64,000 bases of DNA from Lineus longissimus (GCF_910592395.1 NC_088310.1:24319491-24383490); one strand, 5' to 3'; numbered from the stretch's first letter, positions 1 through 15,400 are shown. Notes: generated from the letters alone by a model not told the origin. Translations and numbers: made by a program.

Positions 1-3000
1 GAACGATAGTTGTAGAGTCCTAAACTAGGGCAGGTCTGGGACACATCAAAAAGTGTAGGCCTTTAATACATTCTACTAAAGCAACTCTATTATGAACAGA
101 CTGTGTACTTTCAGACGTCCTCCACACGTCCCTTACCGCATTGGCTATCAAGGCCAATGCTCCTACATGTTGACACATTTTCCTATATGGTTCGAGCAAA
201 GGTTCGAGCCACAATGTTCTCCTCTTTTAACCTATGGTAATCTAAAGCACTTTGAACACCTACAAATTAATAACAATGTCTGAAAGATGATAGGAATAAT
301 GGTAAAGATCACCATCACCATATCAGTGTCATTACACATCGATTCCTCCTCCCACCTTGATACCTATCATTATGGAATAATAAAACTAGAATTAGTCTTT
401 CCATGCTGAGTCAATACTTGATTTACTTAAGTTTTATTACATGCTTGATAAAAATAAGCAACGTGTGGTCGTGCGGTTTAAAATCAGTGTCTACATAATT
501 AAACATCTTTATTCCCAGAGGCAAATTTTAACATTCTGACTTAACAAGACCTAACCAACCAGCGATAACTGCTTCTAAAGGAATAGTGAATTGACAATGA
601 AGGGATAGGTCAAGATTTTCTATGCTTTGAAAAGGAATCCATGTACATGTACATGTTCTGATGTACATCCCATCTTCCGTTTGATCTATGTAACACCCGT
701 GTCTACTACCTAACGACGTCGGCCATCATTACCCTCACTCTACCAGGTTATCATTTTAAATAGGATCTTATGTAGTTAGGCATATTACAGTTATTGTCAG
801 AGTACATGTATCTCCATTAGCCTCTTCTGCGCATGGAGCTGCTGATACAAATTGGTGGTCAATTCCGCATCAATTGACCAATAGATTTGTTCTCCTAGAG
901 AATTGTGTCCGCTCTTTCGTACAAAGTAGTGTGCTAAGGAGGGAACCAGATGTCGGGGTTCCCAAGAAAAGTTTAGAGTGCACACTTTCTCGGTCGATGC
1001 ATCGATCAGCCCAACATTTTATCATGCGTCATGTCGGGCAAGAAATTCCGTAACGAGATTTGCTGAAAAAATGAAGTTCATATTTTCATGTTTTTGCTCC
1101 ACATGTAGTTCCACTGATTCTTTAACTCCTGAACGGATTGATAAAACGTTGCGCCATCGATTTCTTCCAGAATATTTTGTTGTCTTTTTTTTATAAAAAG
1201 ATAACAGTCTAGTTCTAAGTATAAACATTAAAAATTGCAATATTTTTTATTTAATTGGTTTGATGTGAAACTACCGTCATGTCATGATACCGCTATTGAG
1301 GGAGATTTCATGGAAAAGTGAACGGCGTCACATTTTATTTAGTGTATCGTAAAGTTATACATATTAGACAGCATTAGACGAAAGAAAATCGTTTGTTTAT
1401 GCGAGGTGCGATGATTGCCTTGAGTAAAACACGGAAGCCTTTGATATTTAATCTAGACAACACCCTGCAGTCATCGGGACATTTTAAACATGTAGGACCA
1501 GGGAGTCGGATGAAGCATGCTGGTATTATTTCTTTGATAAAGACGACTGCTTTAAGGCAAATCTCTCTGCATAACTACATGTAGTTTGATATATGCTCGT
1601 TTTCATCTAATTTGGATGATACTGGGACATAATCGCCAACAAGTTTGTACAATCAGAGAGAATCCATTAAGTTTATTTTAGCCTACCGGCCACCTTGAAA
1701 TGTGTTACGTGGGGTCAGTGTCATCGAGATATGCCCGGATGACCCTTTGATAAGAATGTAAAACAATGGGAATTCAGGCCAGGTGTGACCGGGGCCCGCC
1801 TGGATTCTTTTACTGCAAGGTAAGGGACAACATAATGTAATGTGAGAGTCTCCGTGGGTGTTCAATATGTAACAAAACTGTTTCCACAGGAGGCAGTAGA
1901 GTATCATTAACATCTTATCCTCTTACCCGACCCAGATACAATATAAAAAAAAATGTATATCATTCCATTGCTCTATTTCCACCCTCATCCGCTTTAATTT
2001 TGGAATACACTGCTAATACCTACTTTTCTAGAATACCAATAGACATTCAAAGGAAATTCGAAATGAGTTTCAATTAAACTTCTTCTCTTACCATGTCATA
2101 AGACCATAACCATACCGTCGTCCCAACTTCATACTTTTTCGAATGTTACTGCGAGACAGCTCCGATGGCTAAGGTGATTTATCGATAGCATTAGTGGTTT
2201 TAAGCAGATGGGTCAATTAGTCACCGAAGTCATCTACATTAATGCTTTTAATTCTCGTTTGTCCATCAGAGGCAGTTAATCAATGGATGCCGTGAATGTA
2301 AAGTGTCTGTGCCCGATGAAGCGCACGTCTTTGTCTTTACTTACTGGCGATTGCGAGGAACCTCGTGAAACATTTCAATAGCATTAATGATCAGTAGTGA
2401 CATAATAATTTTACTTGCGGATCAGTAACCAGTTTAAGCGATGGGGACGCAGAAAACAATCCTTAAAACCGCTGAAAGAGGGTCTAGTATTACACAGCCA
2501 GGAACCATGGGTTCCTTTGTGATCTTCAGGTGACTATCATTCGTCATGATATATTTGAAGTATTCCGTTTGGAAAATAAACTGCTGCAAGATATTGACTG
2601 TATTTGCTCCGCGGGCCGGACTTGCTGTTGAATCAAAAAGAAAATGGAGTCACACTTCAAATTTGGTTTTGATGCAGTCGGTGTCATTTTACTTATATAA
2701 TTGCCCAAGTTAACTCAAGTGTTAGTGTCAAAATATCGACAAATTATTACGCTGAGAAAATGTCCTGAATTAGAGCATACAATGGCCTCATTGACTTGTA
2801 TGTTGCGTGCATTATGAGGGTATGGGACCCTTTGGAGAACGAACTCACAGTAAACTTGTTGAAAAACCAGTTAATCAAAAAAATTAGCATTTAGTAAACC
2901 ACACTGGAGGAAGGAATCACATTAAAACCACTTGATGGAAAATATAGCCTTGGTGGACCACACTTAAAAGTGTAATGACTCCCCCAACGATTTCTATGAA

Positions 3001-6000
3001 TCAATACATACATGATGTGTATTTTAACCAAGTTACATACTTAAAGTTGATGTACAAAGTCAGTGTCATGTATCAGTTGAGATGATTCTGCACTCGCTGT
3101 GAACTATGGAATCAATTATTGGGGAGAAAAGTTTGACAGACAGATGCAGCCAACGTTATTTCCTAAAGCAATGCAGGCCTACTCGAAAGCACCTTGCATC
3201 TAGGACTAAGGGTAGGTCTCTCAAGGAGCCTTTGTTCGTTTCTGTCCTTTCTTGAAAATTTAATTCGTCTCCTTCGCAGTCGTGAAGACATTTGAAGTAC
3301 CGTAAGTTAGTTTTCCATGAAACCTTGTACAAAGAGGTTTTTATTGATTTGGTGAAATATCTAAGCCAGGTCACAGTGAATTTATCATCTTCCTAAACCC
3401 CTGTTGAATAAAGTTAAAATGTGATTAGATCATCACCCTTTGGGGGTTAAATCCAATAATTGAGACGACAGTCTTCCATGATAACATAGCACACTCAAAG
3501 CAAATCTTTGGATTGATTTGAATATGCGTATGTCTCCTGGCTATCAAATGTCTACCGAGTCCTCGAACACTGTGCAAACCAACCGCGGGCAAATGCGGAC
3601 TTTCCTCGCAAGGCGGTATTCTGTACGCCGGAACCTTTACTGACCATAAGAAAACCTAATTAGCACAACCATACAATTCATTTACGGAGACTTGGTAGAT
3701 ATCAAGTTCCAAATGGATGGCTAATGAATTGGTTCCTTGCCTAGATTTGGCATTAGCTCGTGTTTTACAGGTTCTCGTTGAGCCGCAACTCACCATATTA
3801 TGTTTGCAGAAAGCATATCGGACGAGGAGACATGTGTACTCGATCCATTTCTGGAATAAGTGGGTATTACCTTACCTGCTATCGAGGTACAACAGCATTT
3901 ATCGGCACATATACTAACTGACAGATTTTTTCCGTTACGAAGAGACGATCCACTGCTGTTTTTGAAGTGCCATCCAATGTTTTTGTTTTTTAGAACGGGA
4001 CTACATCGATACATAATCCTCACCGAACGTTATACATTGATACCTAGTTGAAAATTCTAATGGAAGGAACTGTATTGTCAGTATCTTTCCTATTTTGAAG
4101 CAATGGTATAACCGGGTTGAAGCAATGATATTGGTATAACCGACAGTCAGACCTTGACTCAAATATGTTCCTGCAGTGGAGCGCATTTAGACACATCGTC
4201 GAATTATAATAATTCTCAATGTTTGCAATGAAGAAAAAGATTTCACAAAAAATCATTTTTTACTTAATACAATACAGATGCTCTTGGTATAAACACTGCA
4301 GGCAACACTGGATCAATTAACACTGATGATACATCGCGCTAATGAGGATCCCGTGCGAGCAATTCCTTGCACTTTCTACGTCACCCTGGTCTTCTTAAGT
4401 GCGCTCTCATCACGATCGTCTCAAAGGTTCCTTTGACTCTACCGAATAAAGTCAATATGCCTAAAGAAATCGCGTTCTGTCTCTCGAGCTCGCTGGTCTT
4501 TACCCCTGAGACATAGAGATTCTGAGAAGATACACAGAAAGTTTGTATTTAAACCATGTTTTGATGGTTTCTATGGCACAATTATTTCCCCTGCCCGGAG
4601 AATACAGAATCGTAATCACAAATACACGAAGTATATGGAAGTAACATTTCCGCTAGAGTAAGGCTCTGGCGAGGTAGAAGTCAAAAGATGCCACCTTCGT
4701 AACTTAATTAACGATGGTCTAATGCAGAGAGTAAAATATAGATTTACTATTAAAAAGTATACAAAATGGCTGCATCAAAATTATTTAGTGGTGTTGATAA
4801 GTCGTACAAGTGAATAGTTGTTTAAAATCACTTCACAGTGCGACAAAAGGTATTCATGACAACGCACCAAATGACTTCATGTACATGTAGTAATAAAAAA
4901 TGTATGATTCTAACATCATTATGAGAGTCTAATTTTGTCATAAAAATCATTTTTGAAACACTCGCACTGAGGTCATATCATGGTTTATGCACAAGAATAT
5001 CATAACACGGTTTCTTTTTCTGAAAAAAATATTGACAGCACCTTCAACATGATATGTGGTTATCCACAGGGAGATCAAGTACGCCAACATCTTGTCTTAG
5101 TTTTTTACAAGTTTGAATTCGCCAGTGACTCGATAGGCTTACATTGAAAATACTGATCCGTCAACATCACTAATTCATCCATCTATTTGATGTGACAGAT
5201 CCGGCTGATTCTTTTTTAAATATCTTATGAAAGCTTCAAGATCGACTCATTCTTTTATGCAAGTGATTCGTGAATATTTGATTAGAGTAATACCCACAGA
5301 AAGAAACTTCCGAGGGACTCACGGTAAGAACCTAATCAATGCGACTAGAGCCAGTTTCATCATCTTGGTCAAAGTTTAAAAAAGCCGAGAATCCACCTGC
5401 ATAAATCAAACCTGGACAAAATCGTAGCCTCTGCTATGAGTGAGATGCGAAGTGACGGAAAAACAAGTCCACCGGCAGGCACTTCCAAATATATAAATCA
5501 ACTATTTTAACTGCATTCCCCCCAGCGGTATGCTGCCGCCATTGCAATATGAACTGTGTTGTATCAAAGCGCTTTCCATTCTTTCCCCAACCTGATCAAT
5601 AGACAATAGTCTTATGCAGAGATACACCAGTCTAGCAAATATCTATGAAATGAATATGATCCTGTTCACAAAATAATCTACCACAATGGTTATTCTGCTA
5701 ACACAGATGGTTGTAGCCTCCAGTGTAGGCAACGTTTCAACCTTAATCAAAGTGTGGAGAAACAGATCGAAGGAAATGACTTCATAAGCGCGACCTGTTT
5801 ATGGAATAGTTACCAATAGCCACTACCAGCGTCTTTCGAATGACGTACTTGAAACCACTGGTAGTTGTAATACATGTGCATCCTTCCATTCTCCCTCTAA
5901 TATAGTTTGAATCCATTGATATTCCATGGGGCAGGACTGACAAATCGCCTGAAACAAATCAAATTGCTTTCTTGGGCAGGCTAATCTCTATAGCCTGATC

Positions 6001-9000
6001 AAAATGAGGCACGTGTAATGATATGATATCGCAACAGGAAGCTAGACAAATAGCTTTACACTTGGTGGTCGCCTAGCGTAGACCGACACAAGGCTGACAT
6101 TAACGGAATGGTGTGAAAGAGACTATTTATCCATACAGACAAAGTCCGGGTATTAAAAATTCCATTAGGTCGAAATTGTATGGAGGCCATTGCCATGCAG
6201 TTAAATTGATCTCCAAAGATAAATTACTAAGGACTGATTTCCAAAGGAATACCTGATATCCGGTCACTCTTTTCATCTGATCACGAGTAAAAGTGCTTGG
6301 ATTATTTTTTCCTTTCAAGTTTCCTCTCTTTCTTGTCCAGTCCAATAATAAAAAAAACGAGATTCTGAGAAATAGCTTTCACATCGATCACAATAAAACT
6401 ACAAATATGTTTTATTGGCCAATTTCCTGGAGCGGATGGGATGCAAGGGGAAGTGCCACATGGTATCATAAGTTAAGAGTGGCAGAACAGACATTTTTGA
6501 AACCTTCCTAAGGCTTGCGGAAAAAATATGTTATCCGGTAAATACTAGTATCATTTGCGGGTGTGATAGAACTGTGAAGCATTGCATGGTTATTCGTGCG
6601 GGCGCTAAATTTTGCATCTTTGATCAAGAGTGCGATTCGTAGTGCAGACAGTAAATTGTGATGACTAATTTCTTGAGTACTTAACACCAGGATCTTTTCG
6701 TACATCCCTTGTACATGCACCCACATACGAATGTGCAGACCTCAGATGCAGCCATTCCTTCACATAGCCATTGGTTTATCTAAATAGCTCGGCAAAATCG
6801 CGTTCCATCAGCCAATACGATCCTCCTGAGGATCACCATATTGGATATATGGGGATGTAATCTTGTAACCACTTTAACGCTAGGAAGTGTCAGGGGTTTA
6901 TATGGACGAGACGGGACTTTCAGAAAGTGGTACTGCAATATGGAAGAACAAATGAATCGTACGTTGCATAGCTTGTATTGGTATATCTGGATATTGATGT
7001 CTGATGTCGAGTAACGCGTCATTTAGATAAGTGAAGTTTACAGTGAATTTTACAAGGCCCCTTTGATTGCAAACAAAAAGGGAGTTTGAACTAGAAGAGC
7101 TCCCCACTATCAACCAAATTCATACCGTGATCGAGTCATGCACTTCATTAGAATACTGTACTTAAGTTCAGTTATCGATAATCGGATGAACATAGTATCA
7201 TGAAGTACGAGACTTCAATCTTAAATGGTAAAAAAATCTTTGATTCCGGCTTAATATGTGCCCAAGCAACCAAAACACGCGACTTTTGCCGTACTTTAGA
7301 TCTAAAGCGAGGTACAAAGTCGCATTTAATCATGTAGATGTACTGTACTACATTATAAGTATGTTTCGATTGTGCCGATAAAGATCACAGATATTTAGAT
7401 TGTAGACTCATTATAGGTAACTCCCACATCATTTATTTCAAGTGAGACTAGAATTAGCGCGGTACTCTTTCCAATGCCAGAAGACCATACGACTTTTTTT
7501 TCACGGCCATACCAAATGTAACAGTTTACTTAAAGCAAAATCATTTGCAAATGACTGGACTTAAATTTCAAGAGGTTTGGCGATAAATAAATTCAAATGC
7601 CTCAAATGTAAAAAGTCAACTTATCAAAATCGTCACTTAATAGAACTGCCGGAAGGGAATATTGTTTGTGGATATCTTATTTCCCAAGTTAATACGTTCT
7701 TTTCTCTAAGTATCAAATTGTCATCAGGGAAGGGCCAGCATATAAAAAGTAAATAACTGAGGGCTAGCGCCATGTAGGTGTATCTAGATGAGTCAGATAT
7801 GATCAGCCAAAATTGATATTCAAACTAAATGAAAAAAACCTGGATAATCGATGCTCTGAAAGTATCATAAAGTTGAACATGTATGAATCGACTTTCCCTA
7901 AAGCTACACACAAATCAATATACATTGCCGTGCTTACACATCAAACAAACGATACTTTTTCATTCACAGATTCTCATAGAGTGATGCTGGGGGCTCATCG
8001 TCAACATGATAGAAATATTAACCTTCGGGGAAATTTTTCGGGAATAACCTTTGTGTATACTGGTCGAAACCATATATGAAGACATACCATAGGCAGACAT
8101 ACCAAAGGTTGTTTTTTTAGGTTTGTTAGGTTACGTTACAAATCAGCAGGACATTTATCTAGGATTCGAAGTTGGTATAAATAACACGTCGACACTGCTC
8201 GCGGTATGATCGACTTTACGTCATACACTATTCCGGTTCCAGTCAAATATTTCAATCAGTTGTCAAGAAGATACTTTGGGTCCTAACTACACTTCCGTTC
8301 CCAACGGCATATCATATGCACTCCTTCCTATTGGTATGGAAAACATAACATCGCTACCTGTGGAGAACTGGATGCCCGATACAATTCACAATTGACAGAA
8401 TTACCCTCACAGACCCCTTCACATGAGTGAGCGACGGATATTTTGCTGAAACTCCTCAGTCAAGGACATCGTTTCATAAACCGTCCATTTAAAAACATTT
8501 CGATTCGTACAATATGTTGTCAATCGTTGTCATGCCGCATCCCAATCGCATCAATTCAGTCATGGTATGTTATTTGTCAATGTGATTCCTTACGCCAAGA
8601 CACCCATCGTCATATTCCGGTCGGGTTAAAGTGTCGGAACCTGCTGGAATAGGCGAAGGAAATCGTTACCATCTGAATGAACCTCAATACCAACTAGATG
8701 TCGGTGGCAGTGTCATCACCATATTGTCGATAATTGTGAACTGAGTGAACTGATCGGGAGGGATCCGAGGCTAGAGACTTGTCTGCGCTGACAACGTACA
8801 ACCACAGTTTTGTAGATCAGATTCAGTAACACTAGTACAAAAAAGGTTTAAGAGGTAAACCAACGCACTCTGAAGGAAAATTCGAGTCTTTTACAGCGGA
8901 TTGTCCTCTTGATACCCAACCCTACAACAAAATCAATTCCTCCCACCAAAGTTGCCGCAGCACACTCTTTCTCCGTCTAATGTATACCCTGAATATTTAA

Positions 9001-9629
9001 AACCAAGAATGCAAAACATGCAGCAAATTTTTAACTTAAAATTTCGGGTATTGCACTTTTACGTCAATGTTTATGTACATGTATGCCTGCATTATACGAA
9101 GTAGAGAAGACGATTAAAAACACTGACAGCTGAAACAGTTATTAAAAGTCTATGAATGCATAGCGAAATGTCACTACATGGCTTTGTGCCTTGCTTCAGC
9201 TTTCATGACAACTGGTTTAGCACAATCATTTAGAGTTCCTATAAAATATAGATATGCTACAACTACCCAAGAACTCCATTCCACGTGGTTTCACTGGTCA
9301 ATTGCACTTGGTCGATTTTCGATTCACCTCATTAATGGAATGCATTTAGTAATATGATTTATAATAAAGAGAGTTTATGAACGTGATAAAGTGGATTGGA
9401 TGTTATGGTATTGAGTGCAATGTATTTAACTTTGGTCATGAACTCAGTTGGTGGTCTCTACACAGAGCTGGTATGGCAGAATTTATAGTTTGAAATAGTG
9501 ACGTTAAAAAACTAAAAAAAGAATCTTCTAAGTTCTTAAGTAATGGTCATGATCTTTTCTCAATAGAGATGTTCGCTGAACAAGTTCTTTATGGTGTTCT
9601 TGGGGCCAGAAATTAAGATAAATAATTTT
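1..9629. other. Unassigned AT-rich DNA
   Basis: No exon, RNA gene or element could be supported. All open frames are shorter than 90 codons, have no recognisable motif and lack convincing splice sites. TACATGTA-type palindromes recur, for example near 638-652, 4877-4890 and 9073-9083. Genes with small exons or regulatory elements could be hidden here. Confidence 0.6.
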
Positions 9630-11233
9630 AACAAGAGGCCCAAGGGCCTGGCGCTCAGCTGAGTTAATATTATTAATATCTTCCCGGTGTTTAGTTCATT
9701 ATGCATGAAAATGGCATGCTCCATGGTATTTGATATCCTTTTGCGTTCACTACGGTACCAATGTTTTTGGTTGACATAATTATGCCACTGTTCATTCCTC
9801 AATCCTGACCATAATTCGGGTGAAATCATCGTATGAAAATATTTACCGAAACATGAAGTTTATGCTATGAATGAGGATACTCATTGTCATAGCCTCGTTT
9901 ACAAGTACGAAGTATTTTCCCGCGAATATTCAAAACTGCTTGGCTCCTTGCCAGTTAAATAACATGTGACTATACACAAAATAGAAAACTTTGATGGAAA
10001 TTGTAAATCATTTTTTTATCTATCAGGGGAAACAAGCTGATGATGATCAAATAAATCATTCATGAGAAATCGTTTTGTTGCTGAAGCTTGCATGACAAAG
10101 TTAATGCTAAACCTTTTCTTGTGCTCTACTGCGCCACCGTAGTTTTCTATTTAGACCAGCGATGACGTCATTTCTGGTGATTCCCTACGTTGTCCAATGA
10201 GCGCTTTTTAAAATGTGCCATTTGGTATTGTACAGTATGCAATTGCAATGTATTTTTTCATCGCTGCCAGTTGCCGAACAGAATGCCGTAGTTCCCTCAA
10301 TTTCCAATCAATTTTTATGGGAGTGACATTATTGTATTGCTGAGAATGTCTACTTTTTACTCATGAAAGAATCGTAGAACTAAAACTTAATAGGCGAACA
10401 GAATCATGCCGATTCACTGCACATACTGTGGGAATTCTCCACTTCAAAATACATCGGCGATGTCATCGCGAACAGAGCATGCACTTCCGATATCGTTTTC
10501 ACAGAAATGTGGCCAAATTTTCAAGAACTAATTTCTGAAAGTAGTCCCTAAAGACCTTATGACTACCACTGAAACAAACTGGTGATAATATCGCCTACCA
10601 GACTACTTTTTATGCAGAAAATTGGGTACTTGAGTGTCATTGAGCTCCAAGATTATTGCACATGACGTAAACAACATGCCGCCATTTTGTCTCCGCTTCG
10701 GTATTTCGTACGCCGCTTATAATGCACCTTCTCAATTAAAACCAACATAATAAGGCCTTACATCGTTGATTGAATAGGAACACCACACAAAACACAATAA
10801 AGTGGGGGTACAATCGATTACGAAGCTGAAGTGAACAGCAATTTATTCCTGGAGCTACTGCTTTTGTTGTGTTGCTGCCATGTTTTGAGAACTGGCAAAT
10901 AGGAGACTTCATTGATGGCTGACGTCATCGGGCGGGAATTTGAATCGGCAGAAATAATTAAAAGGCAGGTAGCGCCCTCTCCTGTTAAAATTTTGAACTT
11001 TTTCTCAATAAAATAGATTTTAAAGAATTTTATCTTAATATTAGAGCATATTTCGACTCATTCTGCTGCTCCTAGGCCGATATAGGCCAGTTTCCTTCAT
11101 GCACTCTCGCTCGCAGGAAGTAGGTCGAATGGCGACAAATTTTGTTTTGAAAGTAGAGTTTGACCAGAAGTATCCAGAAATGCAAAATTGAAGTCTCTAG
11201 GTCTTACAGTTACAAAATGTGCACCATGGGTTT

Positions 11234-11270
11234 AACGGACGGATGGATGGATGGATGGATGGACAGACGG
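11234..11270 (+). repeat. (ATGG)n/(ACGG) microsatellite
   Basis: Five to six ATGG-type tetramers flanked by ACGG units. It lies just inside the right end of the Helitron-like element, the usual place for the microsatellite in this element class. Confidence 0.85.
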
Positions 11271-11295
11271 ACGCCACTGAACAACTTATTTGACA

Positions 11296-11322
11296 AGCTC
11301 GGCTGACTTAGTCAGCTGAGCT
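11296..11322 (+). other. 3'-terminal hairpin of Helitron-like element
   Basis: AGCTCGGCTGAC and GTCAGCTGAGCT pair at 11 of 12 positions around a TTA loop. A_6 follows directly. A short hairpin just before the 3' end is the replication-termination signal of Helitron-type elements; here this is inferred from structure. Confidence 0.7.
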
Positions 11323-12283
11323 AAAAAACATGCATCAGTACACTGTGCATAAATTTATGAAAGTGTCGGGGACACAAATAAACTCCAATACCTCAAAATT
11401 TCTCAACAGATTCAAACCAGTTTCGGTGAAACATGGAAGGAATTTGCTGGCATGTTCGTAGGAAAAAGTTGAACAGCTTGCTGAACTATACCCGAACTGG
11501 CTATGCAGTAACTAGCTGATACCCCATTGGATCGAATATGAAAGTATCAAAAATATGTCTCCGTGCCGTTGTCATTTTCAGATTGCTTTGCAAGAGCTGT
11601 TCATTGTTTCTATTCTTGGCATGTTCGGAAAAAAAGGTTTATGATGTCACTTTAAGTGATTTCAGGTTTTTGTCATTACTATATCATGGTGCTCGAAAGA
11701 TCTTAATTATATCTGGCCAGTGGTGCGGTTTTCTATTGTGAACAATCGCCCATCCTTGAACGTTCCTCTCCCTCTTGTTATTGACCATCCTGTCCAGAGC
11801 CAGCCTCTGGGTTGGCCGGTCCATGGAATACGGCCCCAAGTGATACGGACGTGATTAACAGATTAAACGTCAACAATTGGTTAACAGCTAACCAAACAAT
11901 GGTCTGACATCAGATCTCCATTAGTCATCTCATTTGTCATCCGATTAATTAGTCCCGGGTTAATATAGAGCGGCCACATTGCTTTGGTCATTATTACAGT
12001 ATTCATGGGTAAATATTAGATCCGCGTTGCTTCATTACATGGGTCCCATTGTTGCATTTTTTATAAAGTTTCAATTCGCATCACGACAGCACATCCAACT
12101 TCATCTGTTTAACCATTGACTCTATAGATCTATATTAGCGTGGTTTAACAGACAACAGGAAATTTGGTGGGTTCTACATTATCAAGATGGTCAAAAATGG
12201 AGGAAAACAGGCTTTTAAAACAACTGGACTTTTCAAATCACCATTTACTCCACGTGGTGAAGTTGTATGTGCGTGACTACATA

Positions 12284-12441
12284 ACAAACATGACAAATGT
12301 TTTGCCGACAAAAATCAACCATATTTAGAAAGACACTGACTAAGGTCTACCCGATTCCAATGGCACAAACATGAAAAATGTTTTGCCGACAGAAATCTAC
12401 CTTTTCGAGAAAGTTCCAGACTAAGAAGACCAACCCGATTC
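12284..12441 (+). repeat. Imperfect tandem duplication, period 81 bp
   Basis: Copy 1 is 12284-12357 and copy 2 is 12365-12441. Both start ACAAACATGA, share AATGTTTTGCCGACA and end with CCCGATTC, with substitutions between. Only two copies are present. Confidence 0.8.
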
Positions 12442-15400
12442 AAACAGTGTAAACTTCAAATCCAAGGAGAATATTTATTATTTGTTGATTTGAAGCCCAT
12501 TAATATATCTTCCCGACATAATATCTTTGTTCAGCACACAAAAAGGGATGGTAATTTATTTTATCATTCATAAAATGTTTTAATAAGAAATAGTATATAT
12601 TCGCGAGGTCACTTTCGCCTGAAGTACAATTCAATTCGTCTTTTTCCGTTTTCAATTAACCCGAACAACCTTTCTCGTCAATACTCGCGAAAAGATGGAT
12701 GCACTTCCTCAAGTCCACGCCATTGAGTGATTGGCACAGGAAGCAAATGAAGTGCTCCATGTGATGCAGCTCATCAAACGGCTGGTCATTTGGAGATTTT
12801 ACACCAAGCACACGCACAATATTAACAGAAGGACATGTTTATTCACTGGCTGCACTCATGTCCAGAGATGGATTTGTATCCTCAAAGTACACTCTCTGCC
12901 AAACGTAAAAGCAGTACGATTTGTCCTGGCGTCGCAGGATTGCATCACTGGAGCTGAAAGTTTAATGTTTTTCACATCATGTTGTCCCTAATAATGAGCT
13001 ATCCAAGCGAGAAAAAGCGTTCAAATAAAATTATCACGAAGTTTTGTTTTTTTTCAAAAGAACAGATTCTGGACAAGCATTTTGTGATGATGAAAGTTCG
13101 ATATCAGCTTGCTTTCCCACCTCCATTTTTGTATGAGTGTTGGGGAATTAAGACTTCTGTCAAGATCAACGCATACGTTTTAGAGTGGCAAATACACGCA
13201 ATGAACTACGTGTACGATGTACGAAAGCCGTGTGTGGTGTCATCGAGTCCTGGGTTGCGAAACCAGCCTTTTACCCAGTCCAAAACTTGCGGGTCTAGAT
13301 GGCTTTACTGCTACACATTTACTTTTGACTTAGAGTGTACATCCAACAGTTCTATAACCCAATCATGTATCATGGCAACAGTCATTTACTTGTTGATGGT
13401 TGCGTGTAACCAACAGTTAACGAGAGGCAGACGAGGCAGAGCCAAGTAAAACTTCTGACACTTTAAGCAGCGACAACACGAACAAGGAAATTACCAAATG
13501 GCGTCCAGAGAATATACTGGTTAGTAGAGAAGAACATGATGTCAGTGAAACCGCTTGAGAGGTGGAATTATTAGTTGGAACCTGGCCGGTAATGGGAAGG
13601 TACCCGCTACCCTGGTTATAATCCCTGGGAGAACGTTTCTGGCGGAACAGGCAATGTATTGGCCGCCAACATCGAACTTGTCTACCTATTTATTTGAAAA
13701 TGTTGAACCAGCTGTTTCATTTTAGCCATCTGTGTCTTTTTTGTTGCTATTTAAGAGGTGAAAGGGTTAGATCTATATCAAAGACGTTTTATTTCTGATA
13801 AAATTCGTGGCAATCTCCAGGATATCATCTTAAGTATCTAATCGGTAAGTATTAGGATACTAGAAGTGGTGAAGTAGAAATGTGATTCTATTCGATATAA
13901 AGGTGTATTAGCTGTTAAAACACATTAACGTTTATCACAAAATACACTTTACGAATCATACTTCAAAATACATGCATGTTTCATTTATTTCTCTTTTCAT
14001 GTGATGGCTTCCTACATCTGCCGATTAAAGGTATGTAAAGTTTCTTCTTTAATGTCGACTTCTTTGTATTAGGGCAACTATTTACTTAACCATTACATGT
14101 ATATATGATGAAGAATCTGGAAGATAGTTCTTAACGAAATCACGGCAAAAGTTTTCCGGTTTGCAAAGTTTCCCACCCAAACGATAAAAGATAGATGCAC
14201 GGATGGTACTATGATCTTCAATAAAAAGCGTACATGTCATCTCACCTCATCACTTGTTTTGGTGAAATTCAGTTAAAAACAAAGGAATCACAAACGCCAT
14301 TTTGGCCACGGCAGTACATGCACCTTTGAGAATTGAGGAGTAGTTTGCTCTTCGTCAAAATGATCGCCGCTAAAATATAGCAAGGATCCCCTACTGGTCC
14401 CGTCCCATCGTACATGCAAAGTGAAAAGCATTCGCATCGTGAATTATGCATATTTATGAGAAAAATCGAGTTGAGGTATAACGGGTCCGGCACACGGGCA
14501 TACCAATCGAATTAAACGCAGAAGGTCAGGGGAGAGGATTAGGTTAGTGAGTGAGCAGAGGCACCACTATCCTGATAGGGTTGGAAGGACCGGCCACGTC
14601 ATCCAAAGTGTGGCGATTAACTTCGCCTTACCACGAAACAAAAGTGGTAATTAGTTACATTATGTTGGATGACCATCGCAAAACCAAGGCTATAAGCGGG
14701 AACGTCCAGAAAACCATGTTAAATTAGCTCAACGTCTTCAGTCGAGAACATTTTACATGTTTTGGCAAGTAGGAAAATAAAAGTGAAATGATTAATCAAC
14801 AGCAGTTCCCTTTTTCGGGCCTCGCTTCAGGGATTGATGTGTAAGTCTCAGTTTAAACAGCGATTACTTGGATTAACCTTCCTTTAATATTGCAGAAGAG
14901 GCTTATTGGATCTGATCTTATTGTGACATTTATTCAAAAACCTAATCTCCAGTAACCTTTATAGAGCATCTAAGACATTATCAATACGAAAGCGAAAAAG
15001 CTGAAGTTCAATTTCTAATTCACTAAATCTATTGTTGGAGTGCGTCGGGAAAGTAGTTGCCTTGTTCTTGTGAAGGTGCCGTGTCTTAATACATTAATAA
15101 ACCAATGGATATTTCCAATTTTCGATTAATTACCAGACAAATTGCATCAGGTCTCCTGGTAATAGTTTAGTTTCCTTCCATCTCCTTAAGACAGGTGTGG
15201 CATCCATCACAGAAATTCAGCGCAGATGCTTCCCGGATGGCTTGAGCAAAAACCACAATGCGTTGAGCTCATTTGAGCACAGTCGCCTGAAGTCGTCTAC
15301 GCTGGACTCGAACCTAATGGTTTCAAATGATCGCAGCATATTATGCTTGAATCGCAAACACAATGTGTTTACTACATCTTGTGTTGAACGGATGTCCTTT

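Larger units (their letters stand above)
9630..11328 (+). mobile_element. Helitron/pearl-like non-autonomous element
   Basis: The left end (AACAAGAGGCCCAAGGGCCT, 9630-9649) forms a GGCC hairpin and is followed by the palindrome CTCAGCTGAG. The right end carries an ACGG/ATGG microsatellite (11234-11270) and then a strong hairpin (11296-11322) followed by AAAAAA. An AAGAGGCCC start, a GACG/ATGG microsatellite near the right end and a terminal hairpin ending in GAGCTAAAA are, as I recall, typical of pearl/Helentron-related non-autonomous elements dispersed in marine invertebrates. No Rep/helicase coding is visible, so mobility would depend on another element. The span of about 1.7 kb is inferred from the paired ends; the interior was not shown to be one unit. 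Confidence 0.6.

Noticed and set aside
12979-13449. 156-codon frame as a gene
   Set aside because: No recognisable domain, no convincing splice sites or promoter, and composition like the surrounding DNA.
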